From the NCBI GenBank assembly GCA_029243545.1, contig JAQWRV010000016.1:1-33031 (forward strand): 33,031 bases of DNA. The letters run 5' to 3'. How positions within the stretch are numbered: position 1 is the first letter of the stretch; every line of letters begins with the position of its first letter. The position numbers and the translations under genes were made by a program. The stretch is from Rhodospirillaceae bacterium (GTDB lineage: Bacteria; Pseudomonadota; Alphaproteobacteria; Rhodospirillales; Rhodospirillaceae). Below the pieces are notes generated by a model, which was not told where the DNA came from, ran no database searches, and was given only the letters and a program-made list of their open reading frames with translations. This document shows positions 8,090 to 17,402 of the stretch, piece after piece.

Positions 8090-8479
8090 ATTAATTCAAA
8101 ACGTTCTCTGGTCGACCTGGAGCAAATGGTCGAATGCATTGAAACATCCCTTCAGGATGATAAAGCCCAAGATATAGCCATCATTGATCTTGTCGGCAAA
8201 ACCTCCATTGCAGACCGCATGATCGTTGCGTCTGGCACCTCAGCTAGGCTGGTCAATGCTATGACGGATCACATCGTGCAGGAGCTCAAGACATTCGGTG
8301 TGTTACCAAAGGCCGAAGGGCAAACTCAATGCGATTGGGTTTTAATAGACGCGGGTGACGTGATCGTTCATCTGTTTAGGCCCGAAGTGCGCGCCTTCTA
8401 CAACATTGAAAAGATTTGGGGTGTCTCACCTGAGTCGCCAGATTCAGATTTAGACGCTGCCCGCAAAGCGACCGCGTAG
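8090..8479 (+). CDS. rsfS: Ribosomal silencing factor RsfS, likely ATT start
   Basis: RsfS binds L14 and blocks subunit joining when nutrients are scarce. The DUF143/RsfS core is clear: DDKAQDIAIIDLVGKTSIAD, IVASGTSARLV, WVLIDAGDVIVHLFRPEVR and FYNIEKIW. The first ATG is at 8126 and would leave a short N-terminal helix. Starting at ATT 8090, behind AGAAGGAG, gives 129 residues and adds INSKRSLVDLEQ, which restores the N-terminal segment normally seen before the core. ATT is a rare start sensed by IF3. CTG at 8108 is another option. The gene lies between nadD and rlmH. Confidence 0.93.
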   Translation: MNSKRSLVDLEQMVECIETSLQDDKAQDIAIIDLVGKTSIADRMIVASGTSARLVNAMTDHIVQELKTFGVLPKAEGQTQCDWVLIDAGDVIVHLFRPEVRAFYNIEKIWGVSPESPDSDLDAARKATA

Positions 8480-8517
8480 AACGTAGCCGCAGTATTGGAC
8501 TTGCGAATGGCCTGTTT

Positions 8518-8979
8518 GTGAAAATCGTCATTGCTGCCGTTGGCCGAATAAAGAGCGGGCCAGAGAAATCACTCATTGAGTCCTACCGCACACGCTTGCC
8601 GTGGTCTGTGGATGTACGCGAAGTGGATCATAAGAAAGGTAGTCCTCCTCAAAAAAATACCCAAACCGAAACCGATAGTATGATCGGGTTCATACCCAAA
8701 GGTGCGCGCATCATTTGCCTCGATTCACGAGGCACATCTCTCGACAGCGCGGCCTTTGCCAAGCGCATCGGTCATTGGCGTGATGACGGCGAAGCTAATC
8801 TCGGATTTCTAATAGGGGGCCCAGATGGGCTGGCGAAAAGTGCTCTGGCCGCTTCTGATCTGACACTGGCATTTGGGACCGCGACATGGCCTCATGCGCT
8901 GGCCCGCGTCTTGCTTCTCGAGCAGCTATATAGAGCCCATTGTATTTTGACCGGCCATCCTTACCATCGCGGACATTAG
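8518..8979 (+). CDS. rlmH: 23S rRNA pseudouridine-1915 N3-methyltransferase RlmH
   Basis: RlmH is a SPOUT-fold methyltransferase that acts on helix 69 of 23S rRNA in assembled ribosomes. The sequence begins MKIVIAAVGRIKSGPE. It contains the SAM-binding knot LGFLIGGPDGL and ends with RVLLLEQLYRAHCILTGHPY plus HR, all standard. The length of 153 is normal. The start is GTG at 8518. It follows rsfS by 38 nt, the usual arrangement, and nudC begins 21 nt later. Confidence 0.96.
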   Translation: MKIVIAAVGRIKSGPEKSLIESYRTRLPWSVDVREVDHKKGSPPQKNTQTETDSMIGFIPKGARIICLDSRGTSLDSAAFAKRIGHWRDDGEANLGFLIGGPDGLAKSALAASDLTLAFGTATWPHALARVLLLEQLYRAHCILTGHPYHRGH

Positions 8980-9000
8980 TTCACCCTAAAGGCCAGCTCA

Positions 9001-9936
9001 TTGCACGATGACCAATTCTCTTGGCACCTGACGTACACCGGGGTCAGTCTCGACCGTGCGGCTGAAATTCGCCCGTCATCTGACCAGATAGAGAAGATGC
9101 AATTCTCGGACAAGGCACGAGTCTTGCCGGTGTGGAATGGCATGCATTTCTTTGAGAAGGATGGCGTTGAGCCACTATGGATAGCCAGCGCGGAAGTAGA
9201 ATCATTGCTTGGTCAATATACGAACCCAATCTTTCTCGGCGTGGGAGAGGACATTCCTTGGTTCACATTGCCGCTGATGGGTGAGGCCCCGCCGGCAGCT
9301 CTTGCATCAGATGGAGTGTTCGAGTTGCTCCATCCCAGGGTTGGGTCCATCCATGCCGAACAGGCGGCGCTTTTGTCCTACGCCAGGGGTATGGTTCTCT
9401 GGCATTTGAATCACCTCCATTGTGGCCGCTGCGGAGCAATAACAGAATCACATGATGCGGGCCACGTTCGATCCTGCACCAATGAAAGCTGTGGCCATCG
9501 CATGTTTCCGCGAACCGATCCGGCGGTTATTACCCTGGTTGTTCACCCAGACGGTGATAAATGTTTGCTTGGCCGCCAAAGCCGCTGGCCGGACGGTATG
9601 TATTCCGTTGTTGCCGGTTTTGTAGAGCCTGGTGAGTCGTTGGAGGAATGTGTCAAACGCGAGGTTAAAGAAGAAACCGGGATCGAGACGAACGATATAC
9701 GCTACATCGCCTCTCAGCCGTGGCCGTTTCCGTCTTCACTTATGCTGGGTTTCACGGCTCAAGCCTTGAATGCCGAATTTGATCCGGGTGACGATGAGCT
9801 TGACGACATCCGTTGGGTCACACGAACCGAGCTTTCCACATATGGAGAAATGAGCGACGGCACTGAAGGTCCAAAGTTACCCAACAGCTTTTCTATTGCG
9901 CGCATGCTGTTAGAACGTTGGCGCTTCTCGGAATGA
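9001..9936 (+). CDS. nudC: NAD(+) diphosphatase / NADH pyrophosphatase
   Basis: NudC hydrolyses NAD(H) to NMN(H) and AMP and can remove NAD caps from RNA. The four zinc cysteines are C141, C144, C159 and C164 (CGRCG and CTNESCG). The Nudix box begins at residue 206 (GFVEPGESLEECVKREVKEE), followed by the NudC-specific SQPWPFPSSLMLGF. The length is 311. The start is TTG at 9001; no ATG or GTG lies in frame upstream before a stop at 8977. It ends 4 bp from the convergent pheA gene. Confidence 0.94.
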   Translation: MHDDQFSWHLTYTGVSLDRAAEIRPSSDQIEKMQFSDKARVLPVWNGMHFFEKDGVEPLWIASAEVESLLGQYTNPIFLGVGEDIPWFTLPLMGEAPPAALASDGVFELLHPRVGSIHAEQAALLSYARGMVLWHLNHLHCGRCGAITESHDAGHVRSCTNESCGHRMFPRTDPAVITLVVHPDGDKCLLGRQSRWPDGMYSVVAGFVEPGESLEECVKREVKEETGIETNDIRYIASQPWPFPSSLMLGFTAQALNAEFDPGDDELDDIRWVTRTELSTYGEMSDGTEGPKLPNSFSIARMLLERWRFSE

Positions 9937-9940
9937 CTTT

Positions 9941-10825
9941 TCAATCACCCTCATCAGGTGGGGCGGCTTCCAGCCGGTAGGGATGAGCGGGATACGTTCC
10001 TAAAATTTTTACCTCGCGTGAGTAAAAACCGAGTTCCTCGAGCGCTAGTTTGACCGCAGGGTCTTCGGGGTGGCCTTCGACATCTGCATAAAACTGCGTT
10101 GCCGTGAAATGACCACCCAGCATGTAACTTTCCAGCTTGGTCATGTTAACGCCATTGGTGGCAAAGCCGCCCATGGCTTTGTATAGGGCGGCAGGCACGT
10201 TACGCACGCGGAACACCAACGATGTAACAACTGCGCCGCCTCCATAATCAGGGATGAGCGCCTCTTGAGACATGATTATGAAGCGCGTTGTATTGTGCTC
10301 CGCGTCTTCAATGTTCGAAGCTAAAATTTCGAGCCCGTAAATTGTAGCGGCAAGCGAGGAAGCTATAGCGGCCATCGTCGGGTCGCCCCGCTCAGCAACG
10401 TCTTTTGCCGCGCCAGCTGTATCGCCTGACGAAATTTGCTCGAAGCCATGCTCTTGTAAGAAATTGCGGCATTGTGACAAGGCGGGGAGTTGGCTCTCCA
10501 CACTCTTAAGGTCTTCAATGGTAGCGCCTCTAACAGCAAGTAGGTGATGATTTACGCGCTGAAAATGCTCGCCGACAATATGAAGTCCAGACTCGGGCAA
10601 TATGTGGTGGATATCGGCAATACGCCCCATCACTGAGTTTTCAACCGGAATCATGGCCAGATGGGCTTGGTTGTTCGTGACTGCGGCAAAAGCGTCTTCA
10701 AATCCCCGGCACGCCATATAATCCATGTCCGGGTAAGCGGACTGGCATGCGATATGAGAGTTCGCTCCCAATGCTCCCTGAAAAGCAATGGTTCTGGATG
10801 GATCAGATGGAGCTGAGTTTGACAT
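9941..10825 (-). CDS. pheA: Prephenate dehydratase (monofunctional)
   Basis: PheA converts prephenate to phenylpyruvate in phenylalanine synthesis. The catalytic domain shows FQGALGANSH (residues 15-24), IPVENSVMGR and NTTRF (178-182, the conserved TRF active-site motif). A C-terminal ACT domain from about residue 200 contains KLESYMLGG and TATQFYADVEG, the phenylalanine-sensing part. There is no chorismate mutase domain, so this is the 294-residue stand-alone form. kdsB lies 21 nt upstream on the same strand, and pheA is probably the second gene of that operon. Confidence 0.96.
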   Translation of the reverse strand: MSNSAPSDPSRTIAFQGALGANSHIACQSAYPDMDYMACRGFEDAFAAVTNNQAHLAMIPVENSVMGRIADIHHILPESGLHIVGEHFQRVNHHLLAVRGATIEDLKSVESQLPALSQCRNFLQEHGFEQISSGDTAGAAKDVAERGDPTMAAIASSLAATIYGLEILASNIEDAEHNTTRFIIMSQEALIPDYGGGAVVTSLVFRVRNVPAALYKAMGGFATNGVNMTKLESYMLGGHFTATQFYADVEGHPEDPAVKLALEELGFYSREVKILGTYPAHPYRLEAAPPDEGD

Positions 10826-10846
10826 GTAAGATAAGCCGCGACCGGG

Positions 10847-11587
10847 TTATGGCGCCAAAATTCTTCGCGCCCGCTCAAGGTCGGCTGGAGTATCAACGCC
10901 GAACGGAATACTGTCAACGAGACCGGCGCTAATCGTCATGCCGTTGGTCAAAGCGCGCAATTGTTCTAAACGCTCGCGAGTTTCCAGGCCGGCCGGTGGT
11001 AAGGCGACAAATCGTTTCAGAGCAGCGCGGGTATACGCATAAATTCCAATGTGATGATATGTAGGCCCGTCACCAGATGGAATACGGTTGCGGCTAAAGT
11101 AGAGTGCGGGTGCGACAGACTCACCGGGCGCAAAGTCCACTGCCGCTTTGACGACATTGGGGTCGTCTCGTTCCCGGTCGTCGGTAATTCTAGCAACTAA
11201 CGTTCCCATGTCGGCATTTCCCTGCACGAGAGCATCAACGGCGGCACTTACCAAAGCCGGCTCAAGGGTCGGGAGGTCGCCTTGAATATTGATCACGTGG
11301 TCGTATTTACTTTCGGAATCAAAGGTTTGAGCGGCGACCCAGACCCGGTCGGACCCACTAGGCAGTTCCGCCGCTGTTAAAACAGCCGTTCCACCGGCGG
11401 CACGTATGGCTTCAGCGATGGGTTTGTCACCGCAGGCAACGATCACCGGCCCAACATCGGCCGCAATCGCCCTTTTCCATACGTGAACGATCATAGGGTC
11501 GGCCCCAATCATTGCGAGAGGCTTATCGGGTAGGCGAGATGCGGCCAAACGGGCAGGAATGACGACCAAGGTGCTTTTGTGGGGCAT
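10847..11587 (-). CDS. kdsB: 3-deoxy-manno-octulosonate cytidylyltransferase (CMP-Kdo synthetase)
   Basis: KdsB activates Kdo as CMP-Kdo for the inner core of lipopolysaccharide. The 246-residue protein starts with the nucleotide-binding motif VVIPARLAASRLPDKPLA. It continues with SGSDRVWVA and NIQGDLPTLEP, the alphaproteobacterial version of the NxQGDxP motif, and ends with GVDTPADLERAR. It is the first gene of the kdsB-pheA pair and is divergent from the cytochrome c gene across about 165 bp. It indicates a Gram-negative envelope containing LPS. Confidence 0.96.
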   Translation of the reverse strand: MPHKSTLVVIPARLAASRLPDKPLAMIGADPMIVHVWKRAIAADVGPVIVACGDKPIAEAIRAAGGTAVLTAAELPSGSDRVWVAAQTFDSESKYDHVINIQGDLPTLEPALVSAAVDALVQGNADMGTLVARITDDRERDDPNVVKAAVDFAPGESVAPALYFSRNRIPSGDGPTYHHIGIYAYTRAALKRFVALPPAGLETRERLEQLRALTNGMTISAGLVDSIPFGVDTPADLERARRILAP

Positions 11588-11752
11588 ATTCTTAACTTAA
11601 GTCCTTTTGTCTCTTTAATCGCCACCAAGTCACGGAAAGGCTTCACTTTTTTGCCTCTTACCGGGATAATGTTGGCCAGTTTAGGATACCTGTTGAGATT
11701 TACGGCCTAACCCTTTATGGGATGGCCACCGTTACCGGCTGGGGACCAGAAA

Positions 11753-12415
11753 ATGGCCGAAAATCCATCGCCCGACAAGTTTAAGTCTAATTCCGCAATG
11801 ATGGCTGGATTTGCCGCCATTTGGCTGACCATTGGCGCCAATGAAGCGAGCCACTTCCTCATCCCCAACGAAGAAGGCGTGACCACATTCGGCTATGCAA
11901 TCGAAATTCCTGAAGGCTTTGGTGCAGGCGGCGGCGAGGTTGAAGAAGACACGCTGGTCGACATCAAGCCTTTGTTGGCCGGTGCGAGTGCTGATGATGG
12001 CGCCAAGGTCGCACGCAAGTGCCAGTCTTGTCATACTTTTGAAGAGAATGGGAAGAACGGCACGGGCCCGAACCTGTACAATGTCGTTGGTGCCGCTTTG
12101 TCCGGTCGCCCCAGGGGCGATTTTAAACTCTCAGAATCTATTCTCGCCGGTGCTGAAACATGGACTTACGACAATTTGAACGCTTATCTGACTGACCCGA
12201 AGAGCGTTGCGCCGAAAGGCACGATGTCTTTCGTCGGTCTGCGTAAGCCTAAAGACCGGGCCTCGGTCATTAAATTTCTGATGGGTTACACGGTCAATCC
12301 TCCGGAGGTCGTGCTCGACCTGGTCGCGCCGGCAGTAGAAGAAACTGCAGAATTAATGAGTGACGCCATGGAGGCGGCCGCAGAAGAAATTGAAGAGTCT
12401 GCGGATACGCCGTAA
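11753..12415 (+). CDS. Membrane-anchored class I cytochrome c
   Basis: With the ATG at 11753 the protein has 220 residues. A hydrophobic anchor spans about residues 14-37, then an acidic spacer contains GYAIEIPE, and the haem domain carries CQSCH (C90, C93, H94), GTGPNLYNVVG and the axial methionine in KGTMSFVGL (M158). This layout matches the cytochrome c552/cy group that carries electrons to terminal oxidases. The C-terminus is an acidic Ala/Glu-rich tail. An ATG at 11717 is possible, but TTGAGA (11693) and TATGGG (11716), 17 bp apart, may be a promoter covering it. hisN follows after 11 nt. Confidence 0.92.
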   Translation: MAENPSPDKFKSNSAMMAGFAAIWLTIGANEASHFLIPNEEGVTTFGYAIEIPEGFGAGGGEVEEDTLVDIKPLLAGASADDGAKVARKCQSCHTFEENGKNGTGPNLYNVVGAALSGRPRGDFKLSESILAGAETWTYDNLNAYLTDPKSVAPKGTMSFVGLRKPKDRASVIKFLMGYTVNPPEVVLDLVAPAVEETAELMSDAMEAAAEEIEESADTP

Positions 12416-12426
12416 ACGCGCCCTCA

Positions 12427-13218
12427 ATGGCAGAAGAAGCATTTGCTGCTGAATGCGTTGCCCTCGCGCAACGTCTGGCCGATGCTGCGTCTGAGATTAC
12501 ACTTTCATATTTCCGCTCCAATATATCCGTTGAAGATAAAGCGGACGACAGCCCGGTTACGCGGGCTGATCGCGAAACTGAAGCGGCCCTGAGGTCACTC
12601 ATAGAATCAGCGTTTCCTGATCACGGAATTATTGGTGAGGAATATGGTAGCGACCGACCAGACGCTGAGTTCGTTTGGGTCCTTGATCCCATTGACGGAA
12701 CGCTTTCGTTCATCAACGGCGTGCCGCTGTTCACGACCATCGTCGGTATTGTCAAGAACGGCATCCCATGGTTTGGTCTTGTCGATCAGCCGGTCTTGCA
12801 GGACCGCTGGGTGGGTGGGGCCAGCTCGCCGACGACGCACAACGGCAAGGCAGCGCGGGTCAGGCCATGCAAATCGTTGGCAAAGTCTTCTGTCTACGTT
12901 ACCGCGCCCGACTTTTTTGACGCGGAAGAACTTCGTTCGATTGACCGATTGACCCAGGCCGTAAAGCTGCGGCGGTATGGCGGCACAGATTGTTATCATT
13001 ACGGAATGGTCGCAAGCGGATGGACGGACATGGCTTGTGAAAAACTAAGCGTTTACGAGTACGGTGCCATGGTGCCGATCATCGAGAATGCAGGCGGCTT
13101 CATGACGGACTGGCGGGGGGAAAAACTGTCTGGGACCGAATATCGGCAGGTACTCGCATCTGGAGACCGGAAAGTTCATGCGGAAGCCGTGGCAATTCTT
13201 TCAAAGGAGTCTTTGTGA
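12427..13218 (+). CDS. hisN: Inositol monophosphatase-family, probable histidinol-phosphatase (HisN type)
   Basis: This 263-residue member of the lithium-sensitive phosphatase superfamily shows the metal motifs GEEYG (about residue 72), DPIDGT and GTDCYHYGMVASGWTDM. The ENAGGFMTDW segment fits HisN, which removes phosphate from histidinol phosphate in histidine synthesis. HisN against a general inositol-phosphatase role rests on sequence pattern only. The usual metal-binding Asp in the (W/Y)DxxA motif is Glu here (VYEYGAM, Glu211). The yejA ribosome-binding site lies inside its last codons, linking it to the transporter operon. Confidence 0.87.
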   Translation: MAEEAFAAECVALAQRLADAASEITLSYFRSNISVEDKADDSPVTRADRETEAALRSLIESAFPDHGIIGEEYGSDRPDAEFVWVLDPIDGTLSFINGVPLFTTIVGIVKNGIPWFGLVDQPVLQDRWVGGASSPTTHNGKAARVRPCKSLAKSSVYVTAPDFFDAEELRSIDRLTQAVKLRRYGGTDCYHYGMVASGWTDMACEKLSVYEYGAMVPIIENAGGFMTDWRGEKLSGTEYRQVLASGDRKVHAEAVAILSKESL

Positions 13219-13219
13219 C

Positions 13220-15259
13220 GTGACTTTGAATTCGCAAAACATAAAACACCTATATTGTGTATGGCTGGCCACTATCTTGGGGCTGGTTTCGTTCGGTGCA
13301 GAAGCTGAATACGACAAACCTGTTCATGGCTTTGCCATACATGGTGAGCCCAAGTACGGAGAAGGTTTTACGCACTTCGAGTATGTCAATCCGAACGCAC
13401 CCAAGGGCGGCAAAATTATAGTTCGGGCGGGGGCTGCGACATTTGACTCCCTTAATCCCTTCATTTTGAAAGGCACACCAGCTGCGGGGCTTACTGGGCT
13501 TCATCAACATGACTATCTCCCTGCCATTTTCCCTCCCATATCAGAGAGTTTGATGATTGGTAGTCTGGATGAGCCTTTTACGATGTATGGCCTAATCGCT
13601 AAATCTATAGAGGTGCCTGAAGATAGAACATACGTAAAATTTTGTCTCCGACCAGAAGCGCGTTTTCAGGACGGAACGCAGATCAACGTTGAAGACGTCA
13701 TATTTTCATTCAATACTTTAATTACTGAAGGCGCGCCCCTTTACCGCGCATATTTTGGCGATGTGGAGCGTGTCGAAGAAACAGCAGATCGAGAAGTCAC
13801 TTTCTTTTTCAAGTCCAGCAACAATGAACTTGCCCTTATTCTCGGGGAAATGCCCATTCTTTCTCGCAAGTATTGGAGCGATAAGAAGTTTTCTGACGCA
13901 GGACTAACGGCGCCGTTGGGAAGCGGCCCTTATCGGATAAAGGATTACGAGCCAGGTCGCTTTATTGAATATGAAAGACTATCTGATTATTGGGGGGCAG
14001 ACCTGTCAGTAAACGTTGGCCGGCACAATTTTGATACTGTTCGGTTTGACTATTATCGTGACCAAGTTGTCGAGTTTGAAGCGTATCTCGCAGGCGAATA
14101 CGATCTGAGATATGAGAACTCAGCACGCAATTGGGCCATTGGCTATGACGGTGACGATCTCGACCAGGGGCTGATCGTAAAAGAGTCCTTTCCAAAGCTC
14201 ACTCCAGCTGGAATGCAGGGATTTATTTACAACACGCGCCGCCCCATTTTTGCGGACAAGCGCGTTCGGCAAGCGCTGGCCAATGCCTTTGATTTTCCAT
14301 GGACAAATAAGACAATTTTCTACGGCCAGTACAAAAGAACGCGGAGCTACTATGAAAGTTCCGAGTTAGCCGCAACTGGCCTACCAAACGGGCGGGAACT
14401 CGAAATTCTTGAGCCCTACCGAGATCAACTGCCGGAAGAGGTTTTTACCGAAAAGTATCGGCCACCGACGACAGATGGCAGTGGAAATCTCAGAGAAAAC
14501 CTTCTTACTGCTCGCGCTATTCTTGAAAGCGCTGGTTGGACCCAGACTCCTGACGGATTGAAGAATGCTGACGGAGTCGTGCTTGATTTTGAGATTTTAC
14601 TCCGCTCGCCGACATGGGAGCGTATCGTGGGCCCCTTTGTTCAGAGCCTTGAACGATTGGGTATCAAAGCAAACGTGCGCACTGTTGACTCTTCGCAGTG
14701 GGTTAATCGCATCCAAGCGTTTGACTTTGACATGATTGTATTCCCTTGGGGGCAGACATTGTCCCCCGGAAACGAGCAGCGTGACTACTGGGGGTCATTA
14801 GCTGCAGATCAAGAGGGATCAAGAAACTTTGCAGGGATAAAAGATCCTGTTGCAGACGAATTAATCGAACAATTGATCACAGCGGATAGCCGAGAAGGGC
14901 TGGTTGCTCACGCGCGCGCTTTGGATCGCGTTCTTCAGTGGGGACATTATGTCATTCCTCATTGGTATGCTGCCGATACCCGTGTTGCTTCGTGGAGTAA
15001 ATTCTCTCACCCAGACGCGGTCCCTCAAAGAGGCGTCGCAGTATCAACCTGGTGGTACGATGACGCTAAAGCATCTGAGCTAGTAGCAAGAAAATCGGGA
15101 GCGAAGCGTGATAGTGAACAAACGTCTGGTATGGCTGCAAGCGTAGGTGAGACAGAAGCCACCTCTGAGACTTACAATACGGTCATAATTGTCTCAATCG
15201 CAATCATCGGTGTCGCGCTTCTTCTTTGGAGTTCAGTGCGTCGGCGAAATCGGTTGTAG
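13220..15259 (+). CDS. yejA: Peptide ABC transporter substrate-binding protein, YejA-like, with C-terminal membrane helix
   Basis: This family-5 solute-binding protein captures peptides for the YejBEF importer. GTG at 13220 behind AAAGGAG (13203-13209) gives 679 residues and a proper signal peptide (hydrophobic core CVWLATILGLVSFG, cleavage near AEA). An ATG at 13178 would bury that signal. Family marks include HGEPKYGEGFTHFEYVNPNA, PKGGKI, GSGPYRI and ARAILESAGW. Unlike E. coli YejA (about 600 residues), the end has an Ala/Thr/Glu linker and a hydrophobic helix (about 653-673) followed by RRRNR, a likely inner-membrane anchor. Confidence 0.93.
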   Translation: MTLNSQNIKHLYCVWLATILGLVSFGAEAEYDKPVHGFAIHGEPKYGEGFTHFEYVNPNAPKGGKIIVRAGAATFDSLNPFILKGTPAAGLTGLHQHDYLPAIFPPISESLMIGSLDEPFTMYGLIAKSIEVPEDRTYVKFCLRPEARFQDGTQINVEDVIFSFNTLITEGAPLYRAYFGDVERVEETADREVTFFFKSSNNELALILGEMPILSRKYWSDKKFSDAGLTAPLGSGPYRIKDYEPGRFIEYERLSDYWGADLSVNVGRHNFDTVRFDYYRDQVVEFEAYLAGEYDLRYENSARNWAIGYDGDDLDQGLIVKESFPKLTPAGMQGFIYNTRRPIFADKRVRQALANAFDFPWTNKTIFYGQYKRTRSYYESSELAATGLPNGRELEILEPYRDQLPEEVFTEKYRPPTTDGSGNLRENLLTARAILESAGWTQTPDGLKNADGVVLDFEILLRSPTWERIVGPFVQSLERLGIKANVRTVDSSQWVNRIQAFDFDMIVFPWGQTLSPGNEQRDYWGSLAADQEGSRNFAGIKDPVADELIEQLITADSREGLVAHARALDRVLQWGHYVIPHWYAADTRVASWSKFSHPDAVPQRGVAVSTWWYDDAKASELVARKSGAKRDSEQTSGMAASVGETEATSETYNTVIIVSIAIIGVALLLWSSVRRRNRL

Positions 15260-15276
15260 AAGAATTTTAACAGGCC

Positions 15277-16353
15277 ATGACGGCATATATTGTACGACGT
15301 ATCGCACTTATTCCTCTGACACTTTTCGGCATAATTGCGATCAATTTTGCCATCGTTCAGTTAGCACCCGGTGGGCCAGTTGAGCAGGCATTAGCGCAAC
15401 TGCAGGGGCTTAATGTTGAGGCGACAGCGCGCATTTCTGGCGTGGCTGGCGATTCGATCTCAACAAGCAGCACCTATCGCGGCGCGCAAGGGCTCCCGCC
15501 CGAACTGGTTGCGGTAATCGAGCGTCAATTCGGCTTTGATAAGCCGCCTTTAGAACGGTTCATTTTGATGGTCGGCAACTATGCGACCTTTGATCTCGGC
15601 GAAAGTTACTTTCGGTCTCAAGGGGTTGTCGAGCTCATTATCGATAAACTTCCCGTATCCATTTCTCTCGGCGTATGGTCGACGCTCATCATTTACCTGG
15701 TCTCCATCCCGCTGGGGATTGCGAAAGCTGTAAGGGATGGATCCAAATTCGATGTTGCGACTTCATATGCCGTGTTCATCGGCTACGCGATCCCCGCTTT
15801 TCTCTTTTCAATTCTATTGATCGTTCTTTTTGCCGGCGGCCGGTTTCTGGATTGGTTTCCCTTGCGCGGACTGACGTCTGACAACTGGGGAGACCTCAGT
15901 GCCATCGAAAGAGTCATAGATTACTTTTGGCACCTGACCTTGCCGGTTACAGCGATGGTTGTTGGCGGGTTTGCCTCTCTTACCATGTTGACTAAGAATT
16001 CCTTTCTGGACGAAATAAACAAACAATATGTCCTCACCGCTCGTGCGAAAGGATTATCTCCGAATCGCGTTCTGTATGGGCACGTTTTTCGCAATGCGAT
16101 GCTAATCGTTATTGCCGGGTTCCCGGCCACTCTGGTGGGTATGCTGTTCACGGGCTCCGTTCTTATCGAAGTCATATTCTCACTCGACGGTCTAGGTCTT
16201 CTCGGGTTCGAAGCAATCATTAATCGAGACTACCCCGTCGTTTTTGGCACGCTTTATATTTTTAGTCTCATCGGCCTCGTTCTTAATCTTGTAAACGACA
16301 TCGCATACCACGTCATCGATCCTCGCATCGACTTTGAAAGCCAAGCGGCATGA
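15277..16353 (+). CDS. yejB: Peptide ABC transporter permease, YejB-like
   Basis: One of two inner-membrane permeases of the Yej importer, 358 residues. The N-terminus [20 protein letters not shown] and the PGGPVEQ loop are typical of YejB. A transmembrane block follows, with the EAA-type coupling segment [20 protein letters not shown] near residues 250-270 that contacts the ATPase. It begins 17 nt after yejA, and its stop overlaps the yejE start in an ATGA. Confidence 0.96.
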   Translation: MTAYIVRRIALIPLTLFGIIAINFAIVQLAPGGPVEQALAQLQGLNVEATARISGVAGDSISTSSTYRGAQGLPPELVAVIERQFGFDKPPLERFILMVGNYATFDLGESYFRSQGVVELIIDKLPVSISLGVWSTLIIYLVSIPLGIAKAVRDGSKFDVATSYAVFIGYAIPAFLFSILLIVLFAGGRFLDWFPLRGLTSDNWGDLSAIERVIDYFWHLTLPVTAMVVGGFASLTMLTKNSFLDEINKQYVLTARAKGLSPNRVLYGHVFRNAMLIVIAGFPATLVGMLFTGSVLIEVIFSLDGLGLLGFEAIINRDYPVVFGTLYIFSLIGLVLNLVNDIAYHVIDPRIDFESQAA

Positions 16354-17402
16354 CGCGGGGTTTCGAGTTTCTGTCCAATTGGCTAACGCCTCTCAATCGC
16401 CGGCGTGTTGCTAACTTTCAGGCTAATAAGCGGGGCCTTTGGTCCTTTCGAATTCTGCTAGGCTTGGCGGTTATTACGCTGCTTTCTGAAGTCATCGCCA
16501 ATGATCGGCCCATTGTTCTGTCCTTTGAGGGGAAACTCCATTTCCCTGTCATGTTTGACTATATAGAAACTGATTTTGGCGGAGATTTTGACACAGCGAC
16601 AGATTATCGCGACTCCTACATCTCTGGTCTTATTGAGGACTCTGGCTGGATTCTGTGGCCGCCAGTTCGTTTCAGCTACGACACCATAAATTACAACCTA
16701 CGTGTTCCCGCTCCAGGACCGCCTTCGACGGAGAACTGGTTGGGAACGGACGATCAGGCAAGAGATGTCTTTGCGCGGGTCCTTTACGGCTTTCGCCTTT
16801 CACTCTTTTTTGGGCTTACATTAACCTTGGTCGCATCACTTGTCGGTGTAATGGCCGGTGCGATCCAGGGGTATTTCGGCGGCTGGGTGGACTTAATATT
16901 TCAGAGATTTATCGAAATCTGGAACGGTCTACCGCAACTATTTGTCCTCATTATTGTTTCGTCTTTTATTGCGCCAGGATTTTGGACCCTTCTCTTTGTA
17001 TTGCTTCTTTTTAGTTGGACATCGCTCGTCGCGGTTGTCCGGGCAGAATTTCTGCGCGCAAGAAATTTTGACTACGTGCGGGCGGCTAAGGCGCTTGGCA
17101 TGAACGACAGTAAGGTCATGGTTAAGCACGTTCTACCTAATGCGATGGTTGCGACAATTACTTTCCTTCCTTTCATTCTGTCTGGATCCGTAGTCGCGCT
17201 AACGTCTTTAGATTTTCTCGGTCTCGGTCTACCGCCAGGCTCTCCGTCTCTTGGTGAACTCCTGCGGCAGGGGAAAGAAAACTTACATGCGCCATGGCTA
17301 GGCCTAACCGCATTCTTTGCGCTTGCGGGGATGCTGACTTTGCTCGTCTTTGTCGGAGAAGCTGTAAGAGACGCTTTTGATCCACGGCGGGACGTGTCGT
17401 GA
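16350..17402 (+). CDS. yejE: Peptide ABC transporter permease, YejE-like
   Basis: The second Yej permease, 350 residues. It begins with a cytosolic segment ([19 protein letters not shown]), then a first membrane helix and a long periplasmic loop of about 100 residues containing [20 protein letters not shown]. The remaining helices hold the EAA motif [20 protein letters not shown]. The long loop is characteristic of YejE. The ATG overlaps yejB by 4 nt, and the stop overlaps the GTG of yejF by 4 nt, so all three are translationally coupled. Confidence 0.96.
   Translation: MTRGFEFLSNWLTPLNRRRVANFQANKRGLWSFRILLGLAVITLLSEVIANDRPIVLSFEGKLHFPVMFDYIETDFGGDFDTATDYRDSYISGLIEDSGWILWPPVRFSYDTINYNLRVPAPGPPSTENWLGTDDQARDVFARVLYGFRLSLFFGLTLTLVASLVGVMAGAIQGYFGGWVDLIFQRFIEIWNGLPQLFVLIIVSSFIAPGFWTLLFVLLLFSWTSLVAVVRAEFLRARNFDYVRAAKALGMNDSKVMVKHVLPNAMVATITFLPFILSGSVVALTSLDFLGLGLPPGSPSLGELLRQGKENLHAPWLGLTAFFALAGMLTLLVFVGEAVRDAFDPRRDVS

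Noticed and set aside
9937-9960. Bidirectional terminator between nudC and pheA
   Set aside because: Only a 4-bp CACC/GGTG stem without a T-run is present, and the gap is 4 bp.
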